Assembly (NCBI RefSeq): GCF_000252125.1
Contig: NZ_AHKF01000018.1
Location: 124,001 to 188,000, forward strand
Direction of reading: 5' to 3'
From: Flavobacterium frigoris PS1
GTDB taxonomy: Bacteria > Bacteroidota > Bacteroidia > Flavobacteriales > Flavobacteriaceae
DNA length: 64,000 nucleotides
In this document: positions 28,062 through 37,680 of the stretch, piece after piece
Position numbering within the stretch: the stretch's first letter is position 1
How the letters are laid out: every line of letters starts with the position of its first letter
The notes under the pieces: model-generated
The model's database searches: none
What the model was told of the DNA's origin: nothing
What the model saw: the letters and a program-made list of their open reading frames with translations, nothing else
Program-made: the position numbers and the translations under genes

Positions 28062-29126
28062 ATGAACGACGGTGAAATTCTATTTAAAAAACCTACTTAC
28101 CCTATAAATAATTCGCTTGCTGAATATTTAAAGCGATTTGACCGTATTTCCAAAGTACCTATATATTATGATGATCTGCTGCGTTTTTCAGGATTTATCA
28201 ATGTATATGATAAGCAGGAAGTAGATACATTATGGATTCGGGTGTATTATAATGAATTTGAACGCAATGAGATAGATTTGACTTTAAAGAAGATCTACTC
28301 TCTTTTGCACTCAGATGGAAATTTAGATATTATTAAATTTTTAAATGTAGATTCAATCGATTATTGCACTTTTGGAAATTCGAAACCTTTTCGTATAAAA
28401 GTCAGAAACATCCTGAATGACAATTACACTCATTTTTATGTAAAGAAAGCCGATGCTTCCAGGGTATATGGACTTGAACTAGAACATATTTTGTCACCAG
28501 ATAAGATAAATTTTTTAGTGTATGAAGAGACTTTGGTTGAAGAGCATATAATGGGTATTCCTGGAGACGTTTTTATAAAAACACTACTCGAAGATTGTAG
28601 CGATACTGAAAAATCACAAATAGCAAAAGAGTTTGTAAAGTTTAATGAGCGCTGTATGATTCGACTGTTAGGCGATATGAGAGCTTATAACTATGTGATT
28701 GTTCCTATTCACGATTTTGATCAGGTAGTTTATCGAATTCGTCCTATCGATTTCGATCAGCAATGTTATGAAGGAAACTTCAAAATTTATCGCCCGCAGT
28801 TTTTCAAGGAGAATTATCCTATGGTAAAATTGGTCAAGGATAAATTGCAGGAAAGTTCCATAGAACAATATAAAAATGAGGAACGTGCCGTGCTAGCAAA
28901 AAGAATTCTTTCTGCCGAAACCCGAATTAAAAGACTGTTGAAGATTATGGGACAGGATCTTATTGCTCCTGATGAACATGTCCAGCAGCTGAAAAACGAT
29001 CTGTATAAGTATACAAACGATTTGAATTTTAAAAATGCAAAACGTATGGGTAATGTTTTGACGGCTGCTTTTAGATTCGTTACCAGGAACTTCAAGAATG
29101 CCAATTTATTCAAACCTGGGTTCTAA
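28062..29126 (+). CDS. Unrecognised protein with protein-kinase-like (phosphotransferase) motifs
   Basis: I do not recognise this 354-residue soluble protein as a named family. In order it shows a possible beta3 lysine ('HFYVKKAD', K128/K129), an acidic helix after it (E139-E141 region), a hinge-like 'EEHIMGIPGDVF' (160-171), a 'GDMRAYNYVIV' stretch with D205 and N210 placed as in the catalytic loop of aminoglycoside/choline kinases, and 'RPIDFDQ' with D230 placed like the DFG aspartate. The last 90 residues are basic and helical. This order fits a protein-kinase-like fold, but it is my inference. It heads a two-gene operon with the lipoprotein gene 16 bases downstream and has a strong promoter. 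Confidence 0.55.
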   Translation: MNDGEILFKKPTYPINNSLAEYLKRFDRISKVPIYYDDLLRFSGFINVYDKQEVDTLWIRVYYNEFERNEIDLTLKKIYSLLHSDGNLDIIKFLNVDSIDYCTFGNSKPFRIKVRNILNDNYTHFYVKKADASRVYGLELEHILSPDKINFLVYEETLVEEHIMGIPGDVFIKTLLEDCSDTEKSQIAKEFVKFNERCMIRLLGDMRAYNYVIVPIHDFDQVVYRIRPIDFDQQCYEGNFKIYRPQFFKENYPMVKLVKDKLQESSIEQYKNEERAVLAKRILSAETRIKRLLKIMGQDLIAPDEHVQQLKNDLYKYTNDLNFKNAKRMGNVLTAAFRFVTRNFKNANLFKPGF

Positions 29127-29142
29127 TTTCTCAACACTGATT

Positions 29143-30024
29143 ATGAAAAACTACATTTTATTGTTGACCTCAGTCGTTTTGTTATCGTGTCAACAATCCT
29201 CGGGGTTATTGACAACTATTTATTCTTTACCTAAAGACTTGAAAGAGGTTTCAGGGATCGTTTACTCGACTAACGATAGTTTGGTATGGACATTGGAAGA
29301 CAGTGGAAATGCAAATATCCTTTATGCCTTAAACTCTGGAGGTATGATTGCAAAAACAGTAACTGTTAAAAATATAAAAAACATTGACTGGGAAGATCTC
29401 ACGAAAGATAAAGAAGGAAATTTATATATAGGTGATTTTGGAAACAATGAAAATGAGCGTCAGGATTTGTGTATTTACAAAATGGATAAAAAATCCCTAG
29501 AGAGTGACAATAATAGTCCAGCATACAAGATCTCATTTTCATATCCAGAACAAAAAAAGTTTCCTCCCAAAAAGAAAGAATTGTTATACGATGTAGAAAG
29601 TTTTTTTGAACTGAATGGTAATTTTTATCTTTTTACAAAAAATCGTAGCAAGGGATTTGATGGCACCGTTTTTATTTATAGAGTTCCTAATAGAGCAGGA
29701 ACGCACAAGGCGGAATTAATAGGGGAGTTTAAGACCTGTGATGATTATGATAATTGTGCAATCACAAGTGCTGCAATAAGTCCTGATGAAACCAAGGTTG
29801 TGCTTTTAAGCCACAGTAAGATTTGGGTTTTTGAAAATTTCTCGTCCGATGATTTCCTCTCTGGAATTAAAACCGAAATTGAATTACAGCATAATTCTCA
29901 GAAAGAGGCAATCTGTTTTAAGGATAATGCGACTTTATTAATTGCCGATGAAAGGGTTAAAAAAACAGGAGGTAAGCTTTATGAAATTAGTATAAATAAG
30001 CTTAAATTAAAATCCAAACCCTAG
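29143..30024 (+). CDS. Lipoprotein, probable beta-propeller (SdiA-regulated-like)
   Basis: This is a 293-residue lipoprotein starting at the ATG that begins the signal sequence 'MKNYILLLTSVVLLSC' (lipobox Cys16). An upstream in-frame TTG at 29098 would add 15 residues before the signal and is not used here. The body has repeated strand patterns such as 'LKEVSGIVYSTNDSLVWTLEDSGN', 'IDWEDLTKDKEGNLYIGDFGNN' and 'AAISPDETKVVLL', as in beta-propellers of the SdiA-regulated/YncE-like kind. Function is unknown; it is possibly an outer-membrane or periplasmic binding protein. Its last 18 bases overlap the end of the convergent metallophosphoesterase gene. Confidence 0.65.
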   Translation: MKNYILLLTSVVLLSCQQSSGLLTTIYSLPKDLKEVSGIVYSTNDSLVWTLEDSGNANILYALNSGGMIAKTVTVKNIKNIDWEDLTKDKEGNLYIGDFGNNENERQDLCIYKMDKKSLESDNNSPAYKISFSYPEQKKFPPKKKELLYDVESFFELNGNFYLFTKNRSKGFDGTVFIYRVPNRAGTHKAELIGEFKTCDDYDNCAITSAAISPDETKVVLLSHSKIWVFENFSSDDFLSGIKTEIELQHNSQKEAICFKDNATLLIADERVKKTGGKLYEISINKLKLKSKP

Positions 30025-33000
30025 ACCAAATGCGATTCGGCCATCATCATTTAGACTCTTAAAATAAGTAATTCTAGCTGTGATTACATTGAGACCATTA
30101 AGCCATAATCCCCCACCAAAGGATTGGTGCCATTTGTTTGATTTCTCACCATCCAACCAAACTCTCCCATAGTCGAAACCTCCTAAAAGACCATAGCTCA
30201 TTGGAACAATGCTTTCGCGGATTTGTCCTATATTCCATCTTAAATCGGTACTTTGAAAAAAGGATTGTTTGCCTAAAAAACGTTCGTTTCTAAAACCTCT
30301 TAAATCATAATCTCCGCCTAATGTAGCGCCTTGATAGAATTCAAAATTATTGTTTAAAACGGCTTTTCCTTTTAGTAGTGTTGCCAAAACAAGTTTTCCT
30401 TCGGTGTCAATTTTATGGTTGAAATTAAGTTTTGATTCTATCGTTGGGAAATTACGATTGGTGTCACTTAGATTCATTTTCCAACTTCCAGCTATCGAGA
30501 ACCCCATTCCAATGGTTGGTAATGAAGGATTGTCATAATTTTCATAACTATATTTTAAGCCAACTCCGGCAAATTGTTGACTCTCAAAAACGTTGGTATT
30601 TACGGTATTTGATGTTGTTACAAATCGATCTTGTGTTCTATCTATTTCAATGTTTTCAAAAACAGATAGAATAGTTAATGCGCTTCCATTTGTACCTACT
30701 TTCTTTATTTGTGGAGCCGCCTTAATGATTCGGATGCGAACACGGTTAAAATCCATTCCGTCAACATCATCATTACTCAAAGTTTCATTTCCATATCCGA
30801 AATAATTAATGGCAAAATTAGGGCTTGTAAATTGTGTTTCTAAATCAAAATCCCATGCACCAACGAGTTTTGGGATGGATAAATTATAGAGCAATTCAAA
30901 ACCTTCTGTGGCAAAATAGTAATTTGCGTTAAAGTTATGTTTTCTAGTATATGGATTTTGTTTGAAATGATTAATAGTATAATTAGCATTTATGCCCATT
31001 TTTATGCCATCATCTGGATTATAGCCTAACATAGGAAATCCAGAAAAGGCATTGTATTTTGGTTTTTTGTAATTATAAAGATTCGTTTCATAATTATCAT
31101 TTAATTTTTTTTGAGTTTTTGAATCTATATTGAATGTATTGTTCTTAGACTCAAAATCTAATATTTTAATTTTTTTTCCGTTTTCAACTGTGTAAATATC
31201 ATTGTTTTGACCACCGATCAATCTAATATTTATTTTGGACTTATAGTGTCCTTTTACTTCAAATTCATCATCGTCATCTAAACCGTAAATCCATATTTTT
31301 TTAGTATCCAAATCATTATAAGTAACCTTAGAAATTAACTCGTCACCGTCTTTTTTTAATCGATAAACGGCAACTTCAATTTTATTTTTTGAAATATGAG
31401 TGACAATAAATTTATCTTTTTTGTTGGTACCAACAATCAAAACCGTTTTTTGTAAAACGCTGTAGTAATCAGAAGCATAGTTAGTTAGTTTAGCCTTCCT
31501 TGCTTTTAAGTTTTCTTTAATTTCTGAAATAGTTTTATCTTGAACTTCTTTTGGTAAATTTTTGAATGCATTATCAATAGCATCATCCGAAAGGTTTTCT
31601 TGAATGTATTTTGCTTCGTTAATCCAGTCTTTTTTTGAAGCCGTTTTTAAAAATGCCAAGTCCAAAGGATAGGCTTCTCTATTAAACCACTTAACATTTT
31701 TTATATCCTTTTTATAACTTTGCATATGTCTCAAAGCAGGAATATTCATTAAAAGAGAAATTAGCGCTCCATCGTATTTTGAGAATGCTTGGTCTCGATC
31801 TCTAGGAATAGGTTTATAAATTATATTGTCGTTCTCTTTATATTCTCCCCAACGCCATTGATCATAATGCCTGTCCCAATCGCCAATAAGCATGTCAAAT
31901 AAGCGAGCTTTTATGTATTCATTTTCATCAATACTATATTTCTCATCTTTAATCAGTTTTTCTAGCACATCGTCAGTGCCTATTATGTCTGTAGGGGTTC
32001 CAAAGCTTTTTAACTTTATCTGACTTTCTGAAGGTCTTTCTTCAACTAAGTATAATTCATTACCAAAATTAGAGTTGAATTCTTCTAAGCTACTTTGCTT
32101 CGGGATATAATACAATTTTGGATTGGTATGAGATACGCCAATTGCATCTGCTAAAACACCAACAGCGAGCGGCGCAAAAGGATGGGAAGTGGTATAAAAA
32201 TCATATAAAAAATCTTCAGCAAAAGTATTTTCAAAATCCTTCTCTACATATTGGTCTTTAAATGCAACACTTTGTAAAAATCGTGACACACTTTTTTTTA
32301 CCGCACGCATCACATATTCTTTACCGTCTTTATCAACAAGGCGTAATGATTTTGATTGATGACCTCCTCCTGCAATATCCGGTTTTAATCCCCCAAATAA
32401 GGTGTCGAGAGTTGCCGTTTTGGATTCGATTTTCATGCCGTAATATCTTCTATAATGTGTTCCTAAAAATAAATTATGTGCTTTGCTTTTAGTAATCATG
32501 TCAGAGGTATATACAGAAGATTTCGTTGTTAAAGGAAATTCATTTGGATATTCTATGACTACTTCTTTTTTTGCCAGTAAAACAGTTTTCTCAAAAAGGA
32601 GTTTGTTTTGATTGTTTTCTTGGCCAAAGAAAGAAACAGTAGTTTTACCATTGCGATACACCTTCAAAGAGGCAAAACCATTTTTTCCATAAGAAAAGTC
32701 ATTTGGATATACAGCTTTGGCTGCTTCAGACTTAGAACCTGCACCGCTTATAATTTGTTTGATATTATCATGGTCGATATATTGTAAGTTATGATCGTGC
32801 CCTGAGACGACGACAACATTGTCATGACCTTGTAAAAGCGTTTTCATTCTTTTTGAAAAAAAAGTGTATTGTTTATTTTGAATGTCTTGTGGGCTTATTC
32901 CCGAGGTTTTACGAATAAAATTAAGTAAAGAACCAATCACCGGAAGCGGAATTTTTTGTTCTAACGGGAAAATCTGTTTCTTTAGTGAAAACTGACCTCC

Positions 33001-33735
33001 ATGACTTCCGTTACTCATTAGTGGATGATGTAACGCTACAATTACAGTTTTATCTTTATTTTTAGTTAAAAGACTTTCGAATTCTTCTAAAAAGGCTTCT
33101 CGAGATTTGATGTCGCAATCATCATTCATTGTAGGAGTCTTATCCCAATCTTCCAAAAACCATTGACTATCAATTGTAATAAGTGTTGTGAAATCATTTA
33201 TTTTTTCGTCATCGATAGCACAAGCTTTTCTAGGTGAAAATGATTTTTTGTCATTTAAATAATCAGTCACGAACTCTTCTTGTCGATTCAAACCCTTTAT
33301 TCCGTTATACCAATCATGATTTCCGGGGATAAAAATAGTTTTACCTTTAAACCCTTTCGATAGTTTTAACTGATTTAATAGTTTGGTTTTAGCCAAATCG
33401 TAGCTAGACTTGTCTTCTTTGTTAGGCATTCCTTTAGGATAAATATTATCACCTAAAAAAAGAAGAGTAGCGTTTTTATCGGATTTTAGTAGTTCTTCAT
33501 GCAGTTGATTTAGCGTTTTTTTTGCTTTATCTTCGTCGCTATTACCAGCATCACCAATTAAAAAGAAAGTGTGGACAATTTTTGAGGTGTCAATACCGTT
33601 TGCAATCAGTCTATCTTTAGTCTTATTTCCGTATTGTGCATGGTGAGTGGCACACGATTGTAACAGGAACAGATATAGTAGAAAAAAGACGGGTGTTTTA
33701 ATTGTAATAAAATGATTATCCGAAAACAATTTCAT
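30007..33735 (-). CDS. Lipoprotein metallophosphoesterase fused to an outer-membrane beta-barrel
   Basis: This is a 1242-residue protein. The signal ends in lipobox LLQSC (Cys28). Residues about 55-350 form a calcineurin-like phosphoesterase with the metal motifs GDAG (D62), GDN (D96), GNHD (N139, H140, D141), 'ALHHPL' and 'SGHDHN'. A middle section of about 500 residues follows ('RDRDQAF' and similar). The last 350 residues are amphipathic strands like the BamA/ShlB surface-antigen barrel and end '…GRIAFGLGFGF' with a terminal Phe, as outer-membrane proteins do. It probably hydrolyses phosphoesters at the cell surface or in the periplasm. The combination is lineage-specific. The gene diverges from the HD-PycTM gene with 23 bases between their starts. 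Confidence 0.8.
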   Translation of the reverse strand: MKLFSDNHFITIKTPVFFLLYLFLLQSCATHHAQYGNKTKDRLIANGIDTSKIVHTFFLIGDAGNSDEDKAKKTLNQLHEELLKSDKNATLLFLGDNIYPKGMPNKEDKSSYDLAKTKLLNQLKLSKGFKGKTIFIPGNHDWYNGIKGLNRQEEFVTDYLNDKKSFSPRKACAIDDEKINDFTTLITIDSQWFLEDWDKTPTMNDDCDIKSREAFLEEFESLLTKNKDKTVIVALHHPLMSNGSHGGQFSLKKQIFPLEQKIPLPVIGSLLNFIRKTSGISPQDIQNKQYTFFSKRMKTLLQGHDNVVVVSGHDHNLQYIDHDNIKQIISGAGSKSEAAKAVYPNDFSYGKNGFASLKVYRNGKTTVSFFGQENNQNKLLFEKTVLLAKKEVVIEYPNEFPLTTKSSVYTSDMITKSKAHNLFLGTHYRRYYGMKIESKTATLDTLFGGLKPDIAGGGHQSKSLRLVDKDGKEYVMRAVKKSVSRFLQSVAFKDQYVEKDFENTFAEDFLYDFYTTSHPFAPLAVGVLADAIGVSHTNPKLYYIPKQSSLEEFNSNFGNELYLVEERPSESQIKLKSFGTPTDIIGTDDVLEKLIKDEKYSIDENEYIKARLFDMLIGDWDRHYDQWRWGEYKENDNIIYKPIPRDRDQAFSKYDGALISLLMNIPALRHMQSYKKDIKNVKWFNREAYPLDLAFLKTASKKDWINEAKYIQENLSDDAIDNAFKNLPKEVQDKTISEIKENLKARKAKLTNYASDYYSVLQKTVLIVGTNKKDKFIVTHISKNKIEVAVYRLKKDGDELISKVTYNDLDTKKIWIYGLDDDDEFEVKGHYKSKINIRLIGGQNNDIYTVENGKKIKILDFESKNNTFNIDSKTQKKLNDNYETNLYNYKKPKYNAFSGFPMLGYNPDDGIKMGINANYTINHFKQNPYTRKHNFNANYYFATEGFELLYNLSIPKLVGAWDFDLETQFTSPNFAINYFGYGNETLSNDDVDGMDFNRVRIRIIKAAPQIKKVGTNGSALTILSVFENIEIDRTQDRFVTTSNTVNTNVFESQQFAGVGLKYSYENYDNPSLPTIGMGFSIAGSWKMNLSDTNRNFPTIESKLNFNHKIDTEGKLVLATLLKGKAVLNNNFEFYQGATLGGDYDLRGFRNERFLGKQSFFQSTDLRWNIGQIRESIVPMSYGLLGGFDYGRVWLDGEKSNKWHQSFGGGLWLNGLNVITARITYFKSLNDDGRIAFGLGFGF

Positions 33736-33758
33736 AATTTAGTAGTATAAAAATTTTT

Positions 33759-34946
33759 ATGGATCTTATAGAACAAGCCGAAGGTTTTGTATTAAAATTA
33801 CTCAAAGATAAACTTTCTATTTTATTTACCTATCATAATGTTAATCACACGGTGAATGTGGTCAATGCTGTTAAAGTCCTTTGTGATAACGAGATTTTAG
33901 ATCAGTTTGATAGGGAAATAGTTTTAACTGCAGCTTGGTTTCATGATACAGGCTACATCAATGGATGTGAGGATCATGAGCTTTCTAGTGTAGCTATTGT
34001 CACCGGTTTTCTTAAAGAAGAAGGTAAGTCTATTGAATATATTGATAAAGTTTCTAGTTTGATAAAAGCTACTACATTTGATTATGTGCCAAGGAACATT
34101 TTAGAAAAAATAATAAGAGATGCTGATTACTCTCACTTTGCCAGCCCTCATTATTTAACTGTATGTGAACTGTTAAGAACGGAATGGGCAAATACTCAAA
34201 AAAGAACTTATAGTAACTTAGAATGGGCAAATGAGAATTATAAGATACTTATGAATTGCCATAAATATTATACTGATTTTGCAATTGCTAATTGGACTCT
34301 ATTAAAAGAAAAAAATATAGATTTGGTCCGAAATCAAATTAAAACTATGGAAGCAGAGATGGATGAAACACCAATAATAAAAGATAAAAAGAAGAAATCA
34401 AAAAGTAAAAAACCAGATCGTGGTATTGATACTTTGTTCCGCATCACATTAAGTAATCATACACGGTTAAGCGGTATTGCTGACAGTAAGGCTAATATTC
34501 TTCTTTCTGTAAATGCAATTATAATTTCAATTGCATTGTCGTCATTAATCCCAAAATTAGATAATGTAAACAATGCACATTTAGTTGTTCCCACATTTAT
34601 TATGTTGATGTTTAGTGTGATTTCAATAATTTTCGCTATACTTTCAACACGTCCCAAAGTTACAAGTGGTGTTTTTTCGCGACAAGACATTGAAGATAGA
34701 AAAGTAAATTTGTTGTTTTTTGGCAATTTCTATAAAATGCCTCTCGAAGAGTATGAATGGGCTGTAAATGAAATGATGAAAGACAATGAATATTTATATA
34801 ACTCGTTGATTAAAGATTTGTACTTTCTGGGCTTAGTACTCGAAAAAAAATACAGATTATTAAGAATTACGTATAACATTTTTATGGTAGGAATTATTAT
34901 TTCTGTTATCGCATTTGTACTAGCTTTTTACTCTGCAACAGTTTAA
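33759..34946 (+). CDS. HD-domain protein fused to a Pycsar-effector-type membrane domain (PycTM)
   Basis: This is a 395-residue protein. Residues about 20-195 are an HD phosphohydrolase domain: H26/H30, H62-D63 ('AWFHDTGY'), H73 and D121 ('RDADYSHF') give the H…HD…D metal set. A lysine-rich linker (209-219) follows. Residues about 225-395 match the Pycsar effector membrane family ('HTRLSGIADSKANILLSVNAIIISI', helices about 245-265, 276-297 and 373-392). In Pycsar defence, such domains depolarise the membrane when cCMP or cUMP is made. Here no cyclase gene is within reach, so the domain may instead be a signalling or stress device controlled by the HD part. The last four bases overlap the end of the GAF-protein gene. 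Confidence 0.8.
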   Translation: MDLIEQAEGFVLKLLKDKLSILFTYHNVNHTVNVVNAVKVLCDNEILDQFDREIVLTAAWFHDTGYINGCEDHELSSVAIVTGFLKEEGKSIEYIDKVSSLIKATTFDYVPRNILEKIIRDADYSHFASPHYLTVCELLRTEWANTQKRTYSNLEWANENYKILMNCHKYYTDFAIANWTLLKEKNIDLVRNQIKTMEAEMDETPIIKDKKKKSKSKKPDRGIDTLFRITLSNHTRLSGIADSKANILLSVNAIIISIALSSLIPKLDNVNNAHLVVPTFIMLMFSVISIIFAILSTRPKVTSGVFSRQDIEDRKVNLLFFGNFYKMPLEEYEWAVNEMMKDNEYLYNSLIKDLYFLGLVLEKKYRLLRITYNIFMVGIIISVIAFVLAFYSATV

Positions 34947-37309
34947 TTTAATTCGTTTAGTAATTCCTGATAAGTATATTTGTCATTTGAGGATTCGGTA
35001 TTAACTACTTTTATTCGTAAAGCTTTTAAACCAGAAACGCCTTGTAATTCTTCGATATCAAATTGTTCTATTGTAGGTTCCAGTATTTTTTTGAATTGTA
35101 AAAATTTAATATACTTTAAATATTCGGTTTCCTCATAGCTATGAGAATAGACGATAGTTATTTTTTCTTTTTGAGCAATTCTTTCGGTGGTACCCTTAAT
35201 ATGTGCTTTATCGATTCGTTTTTTTACAACTTCATAACGTGCATTATATGTTCCGTCTACATCAAAACGTTTTTCATCCATTCTAAATCGGATAGAAAGT
35301 GGAGAACTAAAAACTAAGATTAAAGAGGTTACATCGAGCTCATATGGCAAAATTGATTTTAGCCTATGATGCTCTAGTTCCATTTTGCATAAAGTTTGTA
35401 ATTGCCATAATCTTAGGTTATTAAGATACATCACATCAAAAGGTTGTGAAGGTGTGATTGATGCACCAATATATAAATTATGTTCTACACCATCTGTTTT
35501 AAAGCGTTCAAAATAATGAGGAAAAATAGTTTGGGCTTCAATTTGTTCCTTGTCTAAAATGAAGGCCATTTTCTTATTGATAATAGACATCGCGTCATCA
35601 AACTTCTTTCTTGAATGATAAAATAGGGCTGTTTTTGGATCTAGCTGTTCAAAATAATCTTCAATTAAAGATTGACAATCGCTATCAACTTTTGAATTTT
35701 TCAAAATAGGATGTATTTCTTTTTGAATATAATTCTGAATTTGTTGTTCTGTATCTGCTTTTAATTCTAGTTCGAGCTCTTTAAGATACGTTTTCATTTC
35801 AAATTTTCGTTGTTCCAATAAAGAGAGCGGACTAGTGGATTTCAAACTTTCAAAAATGGCAAGTAAAGATTTTAATTGATTTTTAAGATCCTCTTTTACA
35901 GTGCCGTTTCTATGTTGTGAAGAACCTTTAATGTCTATTTGGCCATATAAAGGATACACTTCTTTAAAAACTATTTCTTTAAAAATATAGTCTTTGCTAG
36001 GGTCGTTAGTTCTATAGTATTTTTCGGCTTCGTTCTTAAATTTCCAATACACACTTGAATGTATTGCGGTATATTCTCTCTGAATTACAGCTTCTATTTG
36101 GTTTTGTAAATCAATATTGTAACGTTCTAATGTATCTACCACGTAAGGCAATAAAAGGTCTAGATTGTTTGCATTAACACTATTTAGTGCTCTTTCTTTT
36201 GAAGAAACTAATTCTATAACTCCAAGTAGCTTATTGTTTTTTAGTACAGGTGCAAGAATGCAGCTTTTAATATTTTGCTTTAGTAAATGTTTGCCCAGCT
36301 CCTCATTTCCTGCTATAGTAGAGAATTTTTCTACGTTTGAAATTGTGAATGGTTTTTTTTCGTCTAATAGTATATTTAAAGAACATCCAAAAAAGGCTTT
36401 TTCGCAAGTAACAGTTTCATCTCGGTCAAAAAGGATGTAACTTGTTATTTCATTTTTATTAAAAGGAGGTTTTATGAATTTGTTTTCCTCTTCATTGTAA
36501 ATGATAAGTCCTACTTTTAAATCAGAGATTTTAAATATGGATCTAAAAATAATCTCAGTACTTTGATTACTATTTGGATCATTATCGGCCTTTAATAAGT
36601 TGCTTTTCAAATTAGAGATAGCGCTTTCTGTAGTAGCGTCAAATAGACTTACAATACCAAACCCTTTTAAGGACCAACTCTCCTTAGGGAATTTTTGTTT
36701 CCACAAATTAATATCATCATAGTTATCAATTAAAAGATCAAAGTCTTCAGTAGTTAGCGATATTGCTTTTTCAGTAGGAGTTATTTCTAAGAAATCAGCA
36801 TTGTAAAGAATGCGGTAATGCTTTAATATTCCGTTTACATCAGGAATATCATAAAATAAGGGCTTGTTAATTTCAAATCGCTGTTTGTAATACGTATTCA
36901 AAATGAGGATACAACTAACAATATAAAATTGGTCCTCATCAAAATCCCTAATTGTCATGTCAAAATTTCCGCCAGCTTCTTTTAGTATTTTGGTAAATCT
37001 TTCTGAATAATTAAATGTCAAATTTTGAAATGGAATGGTAACTGCCTTTATTTCATTTTTTGTCAATGCTGTTGGAAACAAGTCAGCCAACAAGTACTTA
37101 ATTAGTGTCTTATTATTTTCAATAATCGATAAGTCTTCTATACCAGTTCTAAACTCTGGTAAATGCTCAATTTCTTTTAATAATGCTTTTGCATAATTGG
37201 ATCTATAATCTATATCAGACAAAGCAATTTCTTCCAAAGACTCAATCAATTTGTGAAATGAGATTTGGGTTCTAAATGGACTTTCTTTGAAAAGATTAAT
37301 GTTTATCAT
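34943..37309 (-). CDS. Large GAF-domain protein of unknown function
   Basis: This is a 788-residue cytoplasmic protein with no signal or membrane segment. Residues about 235-395 look like a GAF sensor domain ('RSIFKISDLKVGLIIYNEE … SCILAPVLKNNKLLGVIELVSS'). The N-terminal 220 residues are helical and unlike anything I know. The C-terminal 390 residues contain long helices (470-560) and a mixed alpha/beta end ('VKKRIDKAHIKGTTERIAQKEKITIVYSH'). There are no kinase, cyclase, GGDEF or helix-turn-helix motifs, so the output is unknown. A TAAATTTG -7 box lies at 37326-37333. It converges on, and overlaps by four bases, the HD-PycTM gene. Confidence 0.7.
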   Translation of the reverse strand: MININLFKESPFRTQISFHKLIESLEEIALSDIDYRSNYAKALLKEIEHLPEFRTGIEDLSIIENNKTLIKYLLADLFPTALTKNEIKAVTIPFQNLTFNYSERFTKILKEAGGNFDMTIRDFDEDQFYIVSCILILNTYYKQRFEINKPLFYDIPDVNGILKHYRILYNADFLEITPTEKAISLTTEDFDLLIDNYDDINLWKQKFPKESWSLKGFGIVSLFDATTESAISNLKSNLLKADNDPNSNQSTEIIFRSIFKISDLKVGLIIYNEEENKFIKPPFNKNEITSYILFDRDETVTCEKAFFGCSLNILLDEKKPFTISNVEKFSTIAGNEELGKHLLKQNIKSCILAPVLKNNKLLGVIELVSSKERALNSVNANNLDLLLPYVVDTLERYNIDLQNQIEAVIQREYTAIHSSVYWKFKNEAEKYYRTNDPSKDYIFKEIVFKEVYPLYGQIDIKGSSQHRNGTVKEDLKNQLKSLLAIFESLKSTSPLSLLEQRKFEMKTYLKELELELKADTEQQIQNYIQKEIHPILKNSKVDSDCQSLIEDYFEQLDPKTALFYHSRKKFDDAMSIINKKMAFILDKEQIEAQTIFPHYFERFKTDGVEHNLYIGASITPSQPFDVMYLNNLRLWQLQTLCKMELEHHRLKSILPYELDVTSLILVFSSPLSIRFRMDEKRFDVDGTYNARYEVVKKRIDKAHIKGTTERIAQKEKITIVYSHSYEETEYLKYIKFLQFKKILEPTIEQFDIEELQGVSGLKALRIKVVNTESSNDKYTYQELLNELN

Positions 37310-37386
37310 AGCGGTTGCTTAAGATACAAATTTAATGATAAACTCAATTTATATATAGGTAGATGAGGGATAATTTTGAAATAAAA

Positions 37387-37417
37387 AAACTCTAACTAGT
37401 ATTACTAATTAGAGTTT
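37387..37417. terminator. Hairpin, possible terminator or leader structure
   Basis: A 14-bp stem with one mismatch (37387-37400 with 37404-37417) has a 3-base loop and A/T-rich flanks. It is upstream of the GAF gene's -7 box on the minus strand. It resembles the terminator at 37681 in the loop-side sequence 'ACTAATT'. Confidence 0.4.
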
Positions 37418-37680
37418 AAAAATTTGGGGCAAAATTTTTAAAAAATTGAACTTTGAGAGTAACTCGAACTATCAGATCAATTTTATATTTCTTAATAAAA
37501 AATCAACTAATTAATGTTTAACATATAATAGTTGTTTAGGTAGATTTGGGATCACAAACATAGAATAATTTCGTTAAAACGACTAATAAAATCGATTAAA
37601 AGCACTAAAAGTATTAAATTATAATAAATATCTTATAATTAAGCAAATATTTTTTAATCTTTAATTTTGATTAAAACATA

